In this document: piece by piece, positions 16,950 through 23,943 of the stretch
Position numbering within the stretch: the stretch's first letter is position 1
Layout of the letters: each line of letters begins with the position of its first letter
Origin: Paenibacillus validus NBRC 15382
GTDB taxonomy: Bacteria > Bacillota > Bacilli > Paenibacillales > NBRC-103111
Direction: 5' to 3'
DNA length: 64,000 nt
Assembly (NCBI RefSeq): GCF_004000985.1
Contig: NZ_BIMH01000002.1
Coordinates: 168,740 to 232,739 of the forward strand
Position numbers and translations under genes: made by a program
Notes under the pieces: model-generated
What the model saw: only the letters and a program-made list of their open reading frames with translations
Told to the model about the DNA's origin: nothing
Databases searched by the model: none

Positions 16950-18049
16950 AAATTTTATACTTGGACTGCTTCTCCGGCATCAGCGGCGATATGACGTTAG
17001 GAGCCTTGGTCGACGCCGGGGCGGATCGCCATTATATTGAAGAAGAATTGCGCAAAATTCAAGTGGAGCCATTTACGCTTGAATGGAAGCGGGTGAACAA
17101 ACGCGGCATCTCCGCACTAAAGCTGGACGTGCTGCTCGATCCGCATACGCCTCCCAAGCATCATCGCCATTATTCTGAAATCGTAAGCATCATCGAACAA
17201 GCCGGGTTTTCGGAGCGAACGGTCAAGCTGAGCCTTGCCATCTTCGAGAAAATCGCCATCGCCGAGGCCAAAATTCACGATATTCCGATCGATCGCGTGC
17301 ATTTTCACGAAGTGGGCGCCATCGATTCCATCGCCGATGTTGTTGGCGTAGCGCTGGCTGTCGACTCGCTCGGCATCGAGAAAATATTGTCTTCCGCCGT
17401 TCCGCTTGGCTCTGGCACGGTCCATTGCGATCACGGCATTTATCCCGTGCCCGCTCCCGCCACTCTCGAAATGATGCGCGGGCTGCCGATCGCGCCGACC
17501 GCCTATTCGCTCGAAATGACGACGCCGACCGGCGCCGGTATTATCGCCGGAGTGGTGGACGAATTCGCCAAAGGACTTCCGCCGATGATCGTGGAATCGA
17601 TCGGTTACGGCGCGGGCACCCGCGACTTGCCGAATCAGCCGAACGTACTGCGTGCGGTCGTCGGACAAGCGGACCCTTACCTGAACAAGTGGCGCGTGCA
17701 CCACGATGAGATCCATCACGAGCACGGGCATAACCACCATCATCACGAGCACCACCATCAGCATGATCATGACCACGGGCATCACCGCCATAGTCATGAC
17801 GATCATCACCATCATCATGAGCATCATCAGCATGATCATGACGGACACAACGCCAAACACGAGCACGAGCATGATCATCATCACCATCACGAGCATCATC
17901 AAGAACAGGTGCGCATGCACCTGCACCGGGACCATCCCCAAGACCCCCCTCAAAAATTGCACGAGAGCGGCTCTGTTCTTGGCGCAGCCCGGGCGGGCAA
18001 TGGGGTGAACGGAGATTCCACGCAGCGCCTGAATTCTCACCAGCATTAG
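16946..18049 (+). CDS. larC1: LarC N-terminal part (LarC1) with a histidine-rich tail
   Basis: A 367-residue protein. Residues 1-245 are the LarC N-terminal domain ([54 protein letters not shown]), part of the CTP-dependent nickel insertase making NPN cofactor. Residues about 253-330 are extraordinarily rich in His, Asp and Glu (runs of [12 protein letters not shown]), fitting nickel storage or delivery. The usual C-terminal LarC2 domain is missing; instead there is an unrelated ~35-residue end. The LarC2 domain is encoded separately on the opposite strand at 18236-18712. Overlaps larB by 4 nt. Confidence 0.92.
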   Translation: MKILYLDCFSGISGDMTLGALVDAGADRHYIEEELRKIQVEPFTLEWKRVNKRGISALKLDVLLDPHTPPKHHRHYSEIVSIIEQAGFSERTVKLSLAIFEKIAIAEAKIHDIPIDRVHFHEVGAIDSIADVVGVALAVDSLGIEKILSSAVPLGSGTVHCDHGIYPVPAPATLEMMRGLPIAPTAYSLEMTTPTGAGIIAGVVDEFAKGLPPMIVESIGYGAGTRDLPNQPNVLRAVVGQADPYLNKWRVHHDEIHHEHGHNHHHHEHHHQHDHDHGHHRHSHDDHHHHHEHHQHDHDGHNAKHEHEHDHHHHHEHHQEQVRMHLHRDHPQDPPQKLHESGSVLGAARAGNGVNGDSTQRLNSHQH

Positions 18050-18118
18050 TGGGCCAAGGCTCTGAAGTCTGATCCGGCCGATTGCGGGAAAGATAAGGGG
18101 CAAGGCGTCCGCGCCTAA

Positions 18119-18160
18119 AACAAAAACGAACAGGCTGCCTCAGCCTGTTCGTTTTTGTTC
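18119..18160. terminator. Bidirectional terminator separating larC1 and larC2
   Basis: A ~19-bp inverted repeat (AACAAAAACGAACAGGCTG and its complement) around a 3-nt loop has A- and T-runs at its ends, giving termination in both directions. Confidence 0.9.
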
Positions 18161-18235
18161 CACTTCCTCCTTCGTTCCCGTCAGGGAACCGAGAGCGGAT
18201 TCGCTATCCCCTAACTTATGGGAAAAGCTTCAAGC

Positions 18236-18712
18236 TTATTCTCCGTACGTTTCCAGAAACAAACGGCGCACCTCGTCATACACCTGCTTTAGCGGCACCT
18301 GATGCTTCCTCGCCGCCTGCTCGCACTCCTTGAATTCTGGGGCGAACTGCACCATCTTACCCTGATGAAAGCCGGCCTTCACCTGCACCGTCCCCCACCG
18401 CGTATCCACGGCGATAAACTCGCGGCCGAGCCTATGACAGCTGGCCCGCATATATCGAAGCCCGAGCGTCGTCGTCTCGGCGAAAATAATGGCTTCCATG
18501 TCTCCAGTTTTGCATTCATCCACGAAAACGTTCAGCATCACGCCGGGACGTCCCTTTTTCATAATAATCGGAATCCAGTAAACGTCGTTAGCTCCCGCTT
18601 CCAGCAGCAAGTCGGTAATGTAGGAGCACCACTCCGGGTTCATATCGTCCAAATTCGCCTGCAGCAGCAGCATCCCGTCGTCCACATGCTCGTCCCGGTG
18701 ATTAAAAGACAT
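18236..18712 (-). CDS. larC2: Stand-alone LarC C-terminal domain (LarC2), inverted relative to larC1
   Basis: A 158-residue protein corresponding to the C-terminal LarC2 domain that binds CTP in the nickel insertase: LLQANLDDMNPEWCSYITD, LEAGANDVYWIPIIMKKGRP, then FAETTTLGLRYMRASCHRL and VKAGFHQGKMVQFAPEFKEC. ATG 18712 has a strong GGGAGGG site 8 nt upstream and its own extended -10 promoter (TGATATGAT, 18733-18741). In lactobacilli LarC2 is reached by programmed -1 frameshifting; here strand inversion makes a fused product impossible from this locus. Confidence 0.9.
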   Translation of the reverse strand: MSFNHRDEHVDDGMLLLQANLDDMNPEWCSYITDLLLEAGANDVYWIPIIMKKGRPGVMLNVFVDECKTGDMEAIIFAETTTLGLRYMRASCHRLGREFIAVDTRWGTVQVKAGFHQGKMVQFAPEFKECEQAARKHQVPLKQVYDEVRRLFLETYGE

Positions 18713-18732
18713 ATGCGCATCCCTCCCATAGC

Positions 18733-18741
18733 ATCATATCA
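18733..18741 (-). promoter_or_regulatory. Extended -10 promoter of larC2
   Basis: Minus-strand TGATATGAT upstream of the larC2 ribosome binding site. It is divergent from lytH. Confidence 0.5.
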
Positions 18742-18839
18742 AACTTATTGCGGGATAAAAAGACAATCCGCGGCACAAGCTAACGTTATTGAAGCGAGCG
18801 TAGAGCTTCACCGTACGTGATTAGGAGGTAGCTATTTTA

Positions 18840-19898
18840 ATGGCAGCATCTTTAACGCGGAACTTCTCAATGTGGATGTGCAGCACCTTACTCGCAACTG
18901 CGGTATGGAATTTCGATCCGGGCTCATCTGCGCATGCAGCGGCTCCTCCGGCTACCAATACAGCCAAAAACAAAGCTGGGGCGAATATGAAGGCCGTATT
19001 TGCAGAGCGAAAAGACCTTTTTGACAAAACAAGCGCGTTGACTGGAATCCCCTGGTATTACCTGGCTGCTGTGGATCAATACGAACGAACGATCAATCTT
19101 GCCAAAAAAAGACCGGCCCCGGACGGAACGGTCGCGATTTATTTTACGGATTTGCAGTGGGGCGGCATGCTGAATCCCGATCACGAAGACCGGAACCCGC
19201 AGAGCATTATCTTGTTCGGAGGCATGGGCAAAGACGGTTCCGGGGATAACCTCGCCGACCGTTCGAACGATCTGGACCGGCTGCATGCCATGGCAACCTT
19301 CTTACTAAAGCGCGGCAGCTCGGATGAAGACCTGCGCATCGGCTTGTGGGATTATTATCAGAACTCGCGCAGTGTACAGCGGATCCAGCAATTTGCCCGG
19401 ATTTACGCCAAATTCGATACGTTGGACCTGCACGAACATTACTTCGTCATACCGCTCAGCAGCGATTATGCGTACCGCAGCACCTGGGGAGCGAGCCGCG
19501 GCTGGGGCGGGTACAGGATCCACGAAGGGACCGATTTGTTCGCGGGTTACGGCGTACCTGTGCGAAGCGCCACCTACGGCATCGTCGAAGTGATGGGCTG
19601 GAATCCGTACGGCGGCTGGCGGATCGGTATTCGTGATTTAAATAATGTATATCATTACTTCGCCCATTTGTCCGGGTTTAACAAAAAAGAAGTGAAGGAA
19701 GGGGAAGTCGTGAAACCCGGACAAGTCATTGGCTGGGTCGGCAGCTCCGGCTACGGCAAGCCCGGCACCTCCGGAAAATTCCCTCCCCATCTGCACTACG
19801 GGTTGTATCGGGATAACGGACTGACGGACTGGTCGTTCGACCCGTATCCCTATTTGCGGAAGTGGGAACGCGAAGAGCGTCTGCGCCGCAAGAAGTAA
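18840..19898 (+). CDS. lytH: LytH-type M23 peptidase, probable sporulation peptidoglycan L-Ala-D-Glu endopeptidase
   Basis: A 352-residue secreted protein with a signal peptide ending near residue 34 (AHA-AA) and a C-terminal LytM/M23 domain. Zinc ligand motifs are HEGTDLF (HxxxD) and PPHLHYG (HxH). The N-terminal domain (WYYLAAVDQYERTI, ILFGGMGKDGSGDN) matches LytH/YunA, which trims peptide side chains in B. subtilis spore cortex under sigma-K. Its neighbours lipA, yutD and yunB repeat the Bacillus gene neighbourhood, supporting the assignment. ATG 18840 follows AGGAGG. It converges with yunB. Confidence 0.85.
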   Translation: MAASLTRNFSMWMCSTLLATAVWNFDPGSSAHAAAPPATNTAKNKAGANMKAVFAERKDLFDKTSALTGIPWYYLAAVDQYERTINLAKKRPAPDGTVAIYFTDLQWGGMLNPDHEDRNPQSIILFGGMGKDGSGDNLADRSNDLDRLHAMATFLLKRGSSDEDLRIGLWDYYQNSRSVQRIQQFARIYAKFDTLDLHEHYFVIPLSSDYAYRSTWGASRGWGGYRIHEGTDLFAGYGVPVRSATYGIVEVMGWNPYGGWRIGIRDLNNVYHYFAHLSGFNKKEVKEGEVVKPGQVIGWVGSSGYGKPGTSGKFPPHLHYGLYRDNGLTDWSFDPYPYLRKWEREERLRRKK

Positions 19899-19957
19899 GC
19901 CGTTCCGTCGTAAAGAATCGAAAGACTGCAACCGAACCCGGGCCGGACAAGACAAAG

Positions 19958-20004
19958 CAAAGAATCTTCATAACCACGGTCAACGTGGAGATGAAGGTTC
20001 TTTG
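19958..20004. terminator. Hairpin between convergent lytH and yunB, probable terminator
   Basis: AAAGAATCTTCAT...ATGAAGGTTCTTT form a long imperfect stem enclosing CCACG/CGTGG. The T-tract is poor, so termination is inferred from position. Confidence 0.45.
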
Positions 20005-20071
20005 GCATGGGACTTCGAAATTCCAAAACCGGTTTTGCGCACAGCCCCTTCACTCGCTCTTCTCCGGACGG

Positions 20072-20839
20072 TTATCCCTCCGCCGCGGCCTCTTCCTTCG
20101 ATGGCATCCCCTTGCCCGGCTGCATGTTCAGCTCCGGCAACGCGACGCCGGGCGGCATCGGGTTGGTCTGTCCGAGCGGGTTGCCTTTGCCGTCGAAATA
20201 ATACGTCGGCACATCGCCGACGACAAGCGAATACGAGACCGGCAGCTCCGTCTCCACCACCTCCGTTTGCGAATCGAACGGGATGATGACGGTTACCTCC
20301 ACGCGGACTTTAATGTACACTTCCACTAAGATCATGTTGATCCCGGCGTTCTGGTAGCGGGTGTTCAAGTCTACCTTCGCCGCAGCCGCCGGTACGAGTC
20401 TAATCGGAATTTCCGGCCCGAAGGAAGCGAGAATCGGGCTTTTCATCGCCTGCCCGAGCGGAATGTGATCCGGCAGCTCCCCGATTTCGTCCAACCGCTT
20501 CTGTACGATTTGAATCGTGTCCGCTGATATTCTCATATGCTCGGCGTAGTTCAGCATAAAACCTGTAATTTTACCGTTCCGGTCCGTCTTCCAATCGATT
20601 AGTTTCTCGAAGTTCGTATTTTGCGCGATGCGGTCCGATATGGCTGCATTAATCGATTCGGTAGCCACCTGCTTCATGCGCACCGTAGCCAAATGCACGA
20701 GCGGAGGCACCAGGCTTCGATCGATGTACATATAAAATTGAATCATGAGCAGGAGCAGCACGACACTAACGATTGCGATATGACGCCGCAGCTTGCTCTT
20801 GCCCGAGGGACCGCTTCTCCATCTGCGCCTCAACAGCAC
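20072..20839 (-). CDS. yunB: Sporulation protein YunB
   Basis: A 255-residue protein with one N-terminal membrane segment (residues 20-38) and an extracytoplasmic domain (MKQVATESINAAISDRI, INMILVEVYIKVRVEVTVIIPF, VVETELPVSYSLVVGDVPTYYF), matching YunB, a sigma-E dependent sporulation protein. A Pro/Gly-rich tail extends beyond the domain. GTG 20839 follows AAAGGGGG. The arsR terminator lies just upstream, so it has its own promoter. Confidence 0.85.
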   Translation of the reverse strand: MLLRRRWRSGPSGKSKLRRHIAIVSVVLLLLMIQFYMYIDRSLVPPLVHLATVRMKQVATESINAAISDRIAQNTNFEKLIDWKTDRNGKITGFMLNYAEHMRISADTIQIVQKRLDEIGELPDHIPLGQAMKSPILASFGPEIPIRLVPAAAAKVDLNTRYQNAGINMILVEVYIKVRVEVTVIIPFDSQTEVVETELPVSYSLVVGDVPTYYFDGKGNPLGQTNPMPPGVALPELNMQPGKGMPSKEEAAAEG

Positions 20840-20902
20840 CGGGGTTCCCCCTTTCCCGGCCGCGGACGGCCTATGCTTCTACCAGCATATGCGGCCAGGC
20901 CG

Positions 20903-20932
20903 TAAAAAAGAAGAGCCCGCCTTCGGCGGGCT
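20903..20932 (-). terminator. Intrinsic terminator of the arsR-type gene
   Basis: Minus-strand stem AGCCCGCC/GGCGGGCT with a 3-nt loop, then TTCTTTTTT. It overlaps the arsR stop codon. Confidence 0.85.
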
Positions 20933-21294
20933 TACTCGTGCTTCATGTGCTGCAGCATCTGGACAAAAATTTGTTCGATATGCTCGTCGTCGAGCGAATA
21001 AAACACCGTCTTGCCGACCTTGCGGCGCTTGACAATTCGCAAATTGCGCAAATACCTGAGCTGATGGGAGACAGCCGATTGCCCCATCTCCAGCACTAGC
21101 GTCAAATCATGGACGCAGAGTTCCTGCTGCAGCAGCGTATGAATGATTTTGACCCGGGTCGGGTCCCCCAGCGCCTTGAAAATATCCGCCAGCCCCGCCG
21201 CCGTCGATTCGGAGATGAGCTGCTGCTTCAGCTCGGCGATCTGCAATGTTCCCTCGCATGTCTCATCGCACTGGTCCTGCAGCTTGTTTATCAC
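20932..21294 (-). CDS. ArsR/SmtB family metal-sensing repressor
   Basis: A 120-residue winged-helix repressor. The HTH reads DPTRVKIIHTLLQQELCVHDLTLVLEMGQSAVSHQLRYLR (in parts), with the wing VKRRKVGKTVFYSL. Potential metal ligands occur at two sites: the alpha-5 pattern SLDDEHIEQ...QHMKHE, as in zinc sensors SmtB/CzrA, and an N-terminal CDETC plus the Cys of ELCVHDL, as in CadC-like alpha-3N sites. Start taken as GTG 21294 behind GGGCGGTGAT rather than GTG 21318. It has an extended -10 (TGCTATAAT) at 21343-21351. It may control itself and the upstream lipoprotein. Confidence 0.85.
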   Translation of the reverse strand: MINKLQDQCDETCEGTLQIAELKQQLISESTAAGLADIFKALGDPTRVKIIHTLLQQELCVHDLTLVLEMGQSAVSHQLRYLRNLRIVKRRKVGKTVFYSLDDEHIEQIFVQMLQHMKHE

Positions 21295-21342
21295 GGGTAT
21301 CACCGCCCTTTTCCGCACAGTACAAGCTTCCGCTTGATTTCC

Positions 21343-21351
21343 ATTATAGCA
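21343..21351 (-). promoter_or_regulatory. Extended -10 promoter of the arsR-type gene
   Basis: Minus-strand TGCTATAAT, 49-57 bp upstream of the GTG start at 21294; no good -35. Confidence 0.6.
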
Positions 21352-21384
21352 GAAAACGGCGCAAACCGATCAAGCTCGCTCTGC

Positions 21385-22260
21385 TTACGGTACGTTTATC
21401 GTGAACGGCACCGTGAATACGCGCCCTTCGTGCTGGAACTGGCCCCAAATTTTATACAAACCCGCCTTCGGGAACGTCGTAGCGAAAGCCGCATTCGGCC
21501 CCTTCGCACTTTCATCCAGCGGATGATTGTGAAGGTACTGCTCCGCGTCGCCGCTAATGACGACAACGTGACCGACAGCGCCAAGGTACGGCTGCAAGTT
21601 CGTAATCGGAGCCTTGGACTGGGCGTCCTTGATCGTAAACGTCATCGTCGTCTCTTGCCCGGCCTTCAGCTTGTCGAAGGTCAGCGCCACTTCCTTGCCG
21701 TCCACGGTCTTGACCAGGCTCGCATCAGGCTGCAGCGCCGACGGCGATCCCGCTCCGCTGCCTGCGGCAACCCAATGGGTCTCGGTCCGTGCAGTCCCTC
21801 CCGCCGGAATAAAGTCCGCGATCAGCTTGTATTCGCCGTCCGTAGGAAATGGGACGTCCGCTTGGAACAAACCGTTCTGCCTGTAATCCGGATGCAGATG
21901 TGCAAAGTGAGACAAGTCCTTGCTGACGACGATCAGATGCATGAGCTTCTCATGGTTGACATCGAACTTCTCGACGGGCTTGCCGTCCGCATCACGAATT
22001 TGTACCGTAACCTGCGCCGTCTCGCCTGCCGCGGGCTTTTCCTTCGACAGCTTCCATTCTGCCTGCAACGCAGCGGAGCTCTCTGAGCTGCCGCCGCTCG
22101 CATGGCTATCGTGCCCTGCGTGCCCGCCGCCGGTTGTCGGCTCCGCTTGTCCGCCGTGATCAGCCGCCGTCTGCTTGCCTCCAGTCCCGCAGCCCGCAAG
22201 AAGCAAAACGGTCACGAGAGCCGCCGCGATAAAAATCATACGTGGTTTGGTTTTCATCAT
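21385..22260 (-). CDS. His-rich lipoprotein with YtkA/FixH-like domains, possible metal-binding
   Basis: A 291-residue lipoprotein: N-terminal signal and lipobox LLLAGC (Cys at about residue 24), then a His/Gly-rich segment HAGHDSHASGG, then two beta-sandwich units. The first has HLIVVSKDLSHFAHLHPDY and DGEYKLIADF; the second has YLGAVGHVVVISGDAEQYLHNHP. The clustered histidines are typical of copper- or zinc-handling YtkA-like surface proteins. ATG 22260 (or 22257) follows TGAGGTGAAC. Its promoter carries a perfect palindrome between -35 and -10. Ends 38 bp before the arsR promoter. Confidence 0.8.
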   Translation of the reverse strand: MMKTKPRMIFIAAALVTVLLLAGCGTGGKQTAADHGGQAEPTTGGGHAGHDSHASGGSSESSAALQAEWKLSKEKPAAGETAQVTVQIRDADGKPVEKFDVNHEKLMHLIVVSKDLSHFAHLHPDYRQNGLFQADVPFPTDGEYKLIADFIPAGGTARTETHWVAAGSGAGSPSALQPDASLVKTVDGKEVALTFDKLKAGQETTMTFTIKDAQSKAPITNLQPYLGAVGHVVVISGDAEQYLHNHPLDESAKGPNAAFATTFPKAGLYKIWGQFQHEGRVFTVPFTINVP

Positions 22261-22278
22261 CGTTCACCTCAAGCCAAT

Positions 22279-22307
22279 AATACCATACCCCCATATGGTA
22301 TTCAAAC
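22279..22307 (-). promoter_or_regulatory. Promoter with a 9-bp palindromic operator between -35 and -10
   Basis: On the minus strand TTGAAT (22302-22307), a 17-bp spacer and TATTAT (22279-22284 region) form a promoter. A perfect 9+6+9 inverted repeat AATACCATA/TATGGTATT at 22279-22302 fills the spacer and touches both hexamers. The spacer holds a G-run (TATGGGGGTA), reminiscent of CsoR/RcnR-type operators. Confidence 0.7.
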
Positions 22308-22534
22308 TATCCGCCAGCCCTCCTCCGATGAAGCGGAAACGGAAAAGCCGCCGCGGCCTCGGGTATGACGGCGGTAAACGAATACCGGTACGGCAAGCGA
22401 GGCGATCGCGGCGGCGGTGTTAGTTGGAATACATGGTCTTTATCAGCGAGGTTGACATTATTGCCGGGCGGTCGGACGCACGGAGCGGACATGCAAGCGG
22501 CACCGGCGTTAACAGCCCCAGGCTCGCCGCAGCT
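22308..22534. other. Intergenic region without recognised gene
   Basis: About 230 GC-rich bases between the lipoprotein promoter and the DUF445 stop. The open frames have no credible start sites, and no repeat or RNA gene was seen. Confidence 0.5.
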
Positions 22535-23782
22535 TTAGACGAACTCTTGAATGGCCGCCAAAATAAGCCCGATGAAGAACCCGCAAATCGCCCCGTTCAC
22601 GCGAATCCACTGCAAATCTTGTCCGATCTTGTCTTCCATCATTTCGATCAGGGTCGCGTTATCGAAGCGGTCGACGTTCTCCTTGATCAGCTTCCCGATT
22701 TGGTGGTGATTTTCGCCGATCCACTGAGTCAGTCCCGAGCGGATGAATTGCTCCATGGTCTGCATGCTGTCCGAATCCGCTTTAAGGTTGTGGATCGCAC
22801 GGATTAAATACGGAATCAAGTATTCGTCCGCAAACCGTTCTTCGCGGATAAAAACTGCGAGACGTCCGCGGATATCGCCGAGCGCCTGCGCCGCCTTATC
22901 GGTTAAATCCAGGCTGCCGAGCAGCTCGGTCTTCCACGCCTCAAGCGCTTCGCGCTGCTCCTCGCTCTTACCGAACGACTGGGCATAGGCGCGCAGCTCG
23001 CCCATGATCCACCGGCGGTTCGAATCCTGCCCGTTCTTCAACCGGACGATTTCCCGCAGCAGCTGTTCCTGAATGATCCCTCCCAGCTTCTCCTCGCTGA
23101 CAAACCCCGCGAATGCGTTCATCGCGAACGACATAAAGCCTCCCGTGTTCATCTGCGAAACGGCGTTCACGGCAAGCGCGCCCAGCCGGTCTCGCGTGTC
23201 CGTCCGGCTGACCAGATCGTATACGACATCAAGCAGCCCATTCACCGCTTTCTCGTCGTATTGCCGCTCGATGGCATAGCTTACGCCGGTTTGCAGCAGC
23301 TCCGGCACATTCAACGAGCCGGCCTGCCGCCTGATTTCCCGATCCGCCAAACGAGCCGCTTCGTCCCACGGAATTTGCTCCAGCACCGTCTCGATCAAGC
23401 GGATCAGCGCCGCTTTCGCTTCCGTCGTGCCGAGCTTCCGCTCGATCAGCTCGAGCAGCCGACGGCCGATCTGCAGCGATTCCAGCTTCCGGGTCAAGCT
23501 CTCCTTGCTGAGCAGCTCGTTCTCTACGATGGAAATCAGCGCCTGCGTCACACGCTGGCGATTTTTCGGAAGCAGCGCCGTATGCGGAATCGGGATACCG
23601 AGCGGATGCCGGAACAATGCCGTGACGGCGAACCAATCAGCCAGTCCTCCAACCAGGCCCGCTTCGAATCCGCTCTGTATGAACCGCACCCAGGCAATCG
23701 AATCCCACGGAATCGTGGCTACAAAGCCGATGAACATAACAATCAATGAGACCCCTGCAGTATATTTGGCCTTTCCCCTCAT
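22535..23782 (-). CDS. DUF445 membrane protein
   Basis: A 415-residue protein with N-terminal membrane helices (residues 8-30), the DUF445 signature GLVGGLADWFAVTALFRHPLG, a long charged helical region, and a C-terminal membrane helix (VNGAICGFFIGLILAAIQEFV, split here as one segment near the end). Such proteins (YheB/YjiN-like) are of unknown function. ATG 23782 follows GGAAGGAG at a rather long 12 nt. Promoter: TTGGCA (23857-23862), 18-bp spacer, TATACT (23833-23838). Confidence 0.85.
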   Translation of the reverse strand: MRGKAKYTAGVSLIVMFIGFVATIPWDSIAWVRFIQSGFEAGLVGGLADWFAVTALFRHPLGIPIPHTALLPKNRQRVTQALISIVENELLSKESLTRKLESLQIGRRLLELIERKLGTTEAKAALIRLIETVLEQIPWDEAARLADREIRRQAGSLNVPELLQTGVSYAIERQYDEKAVNGLLDVVYDLVSRTDTRDRLGALAVNAVSQMNTGGFMSFAMNAFAGFVSEEKLGGIIQEQLLREIVRLKNGQDSNRRWIMGELRAYAQSFGKSEEQREALEAWKTELLGSLDLTDKAAQALGDIRGRLAVFIREERFADEYLIPYLIRAIHNLKADSDSMQTMEQFIRSGLTQWIGENHHQIGKLIKENVDRFDNATLIEMMEDKIGQDLQWIRVNGAICGFFIGLILAAIQEFV

Positions 23783-23832
23783 GACAATGGTCAACTCCTT
23801 CCCTTCAACTCGGGTGACATAAATTTGTCTAG

Positions 23833-23862
23833 AGTATAGCATTTCATGTCGAGAATTGCCAA
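23833..23862 (-). promoter_or_regulatory. Sigma-A-type promoter of the DUF445 gene
   Basis: Minus-strand TTGGCA, 18-bp spacer and TGCTATACT (also an extended -10). Confidence 0.7.
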
Positions 23863-23943
23863 ACGCACGCTCTTCCGGCCACTGCCTCAGGCGGTATGCC
23901 AACGGCCGTGGCTTTCGTCCGTCCGTTTCATCCTATGCGCAGC

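Noticed and set aside
17706..17930. Short CAT/GAT-rich DNA repeats as a possible CRISPR or minisatellite
   Set aside because: They are codon-level repeats encoding the His-rich tail of LarC1, not regular spacer-repeat units.
17800..18240. Programmed frameshift joining LarC1 to LarC2
   Set aside because: The LarC2 domain lies on the opposite strand, so no frameshift can join them; no second LarC2 copy follows larC1.
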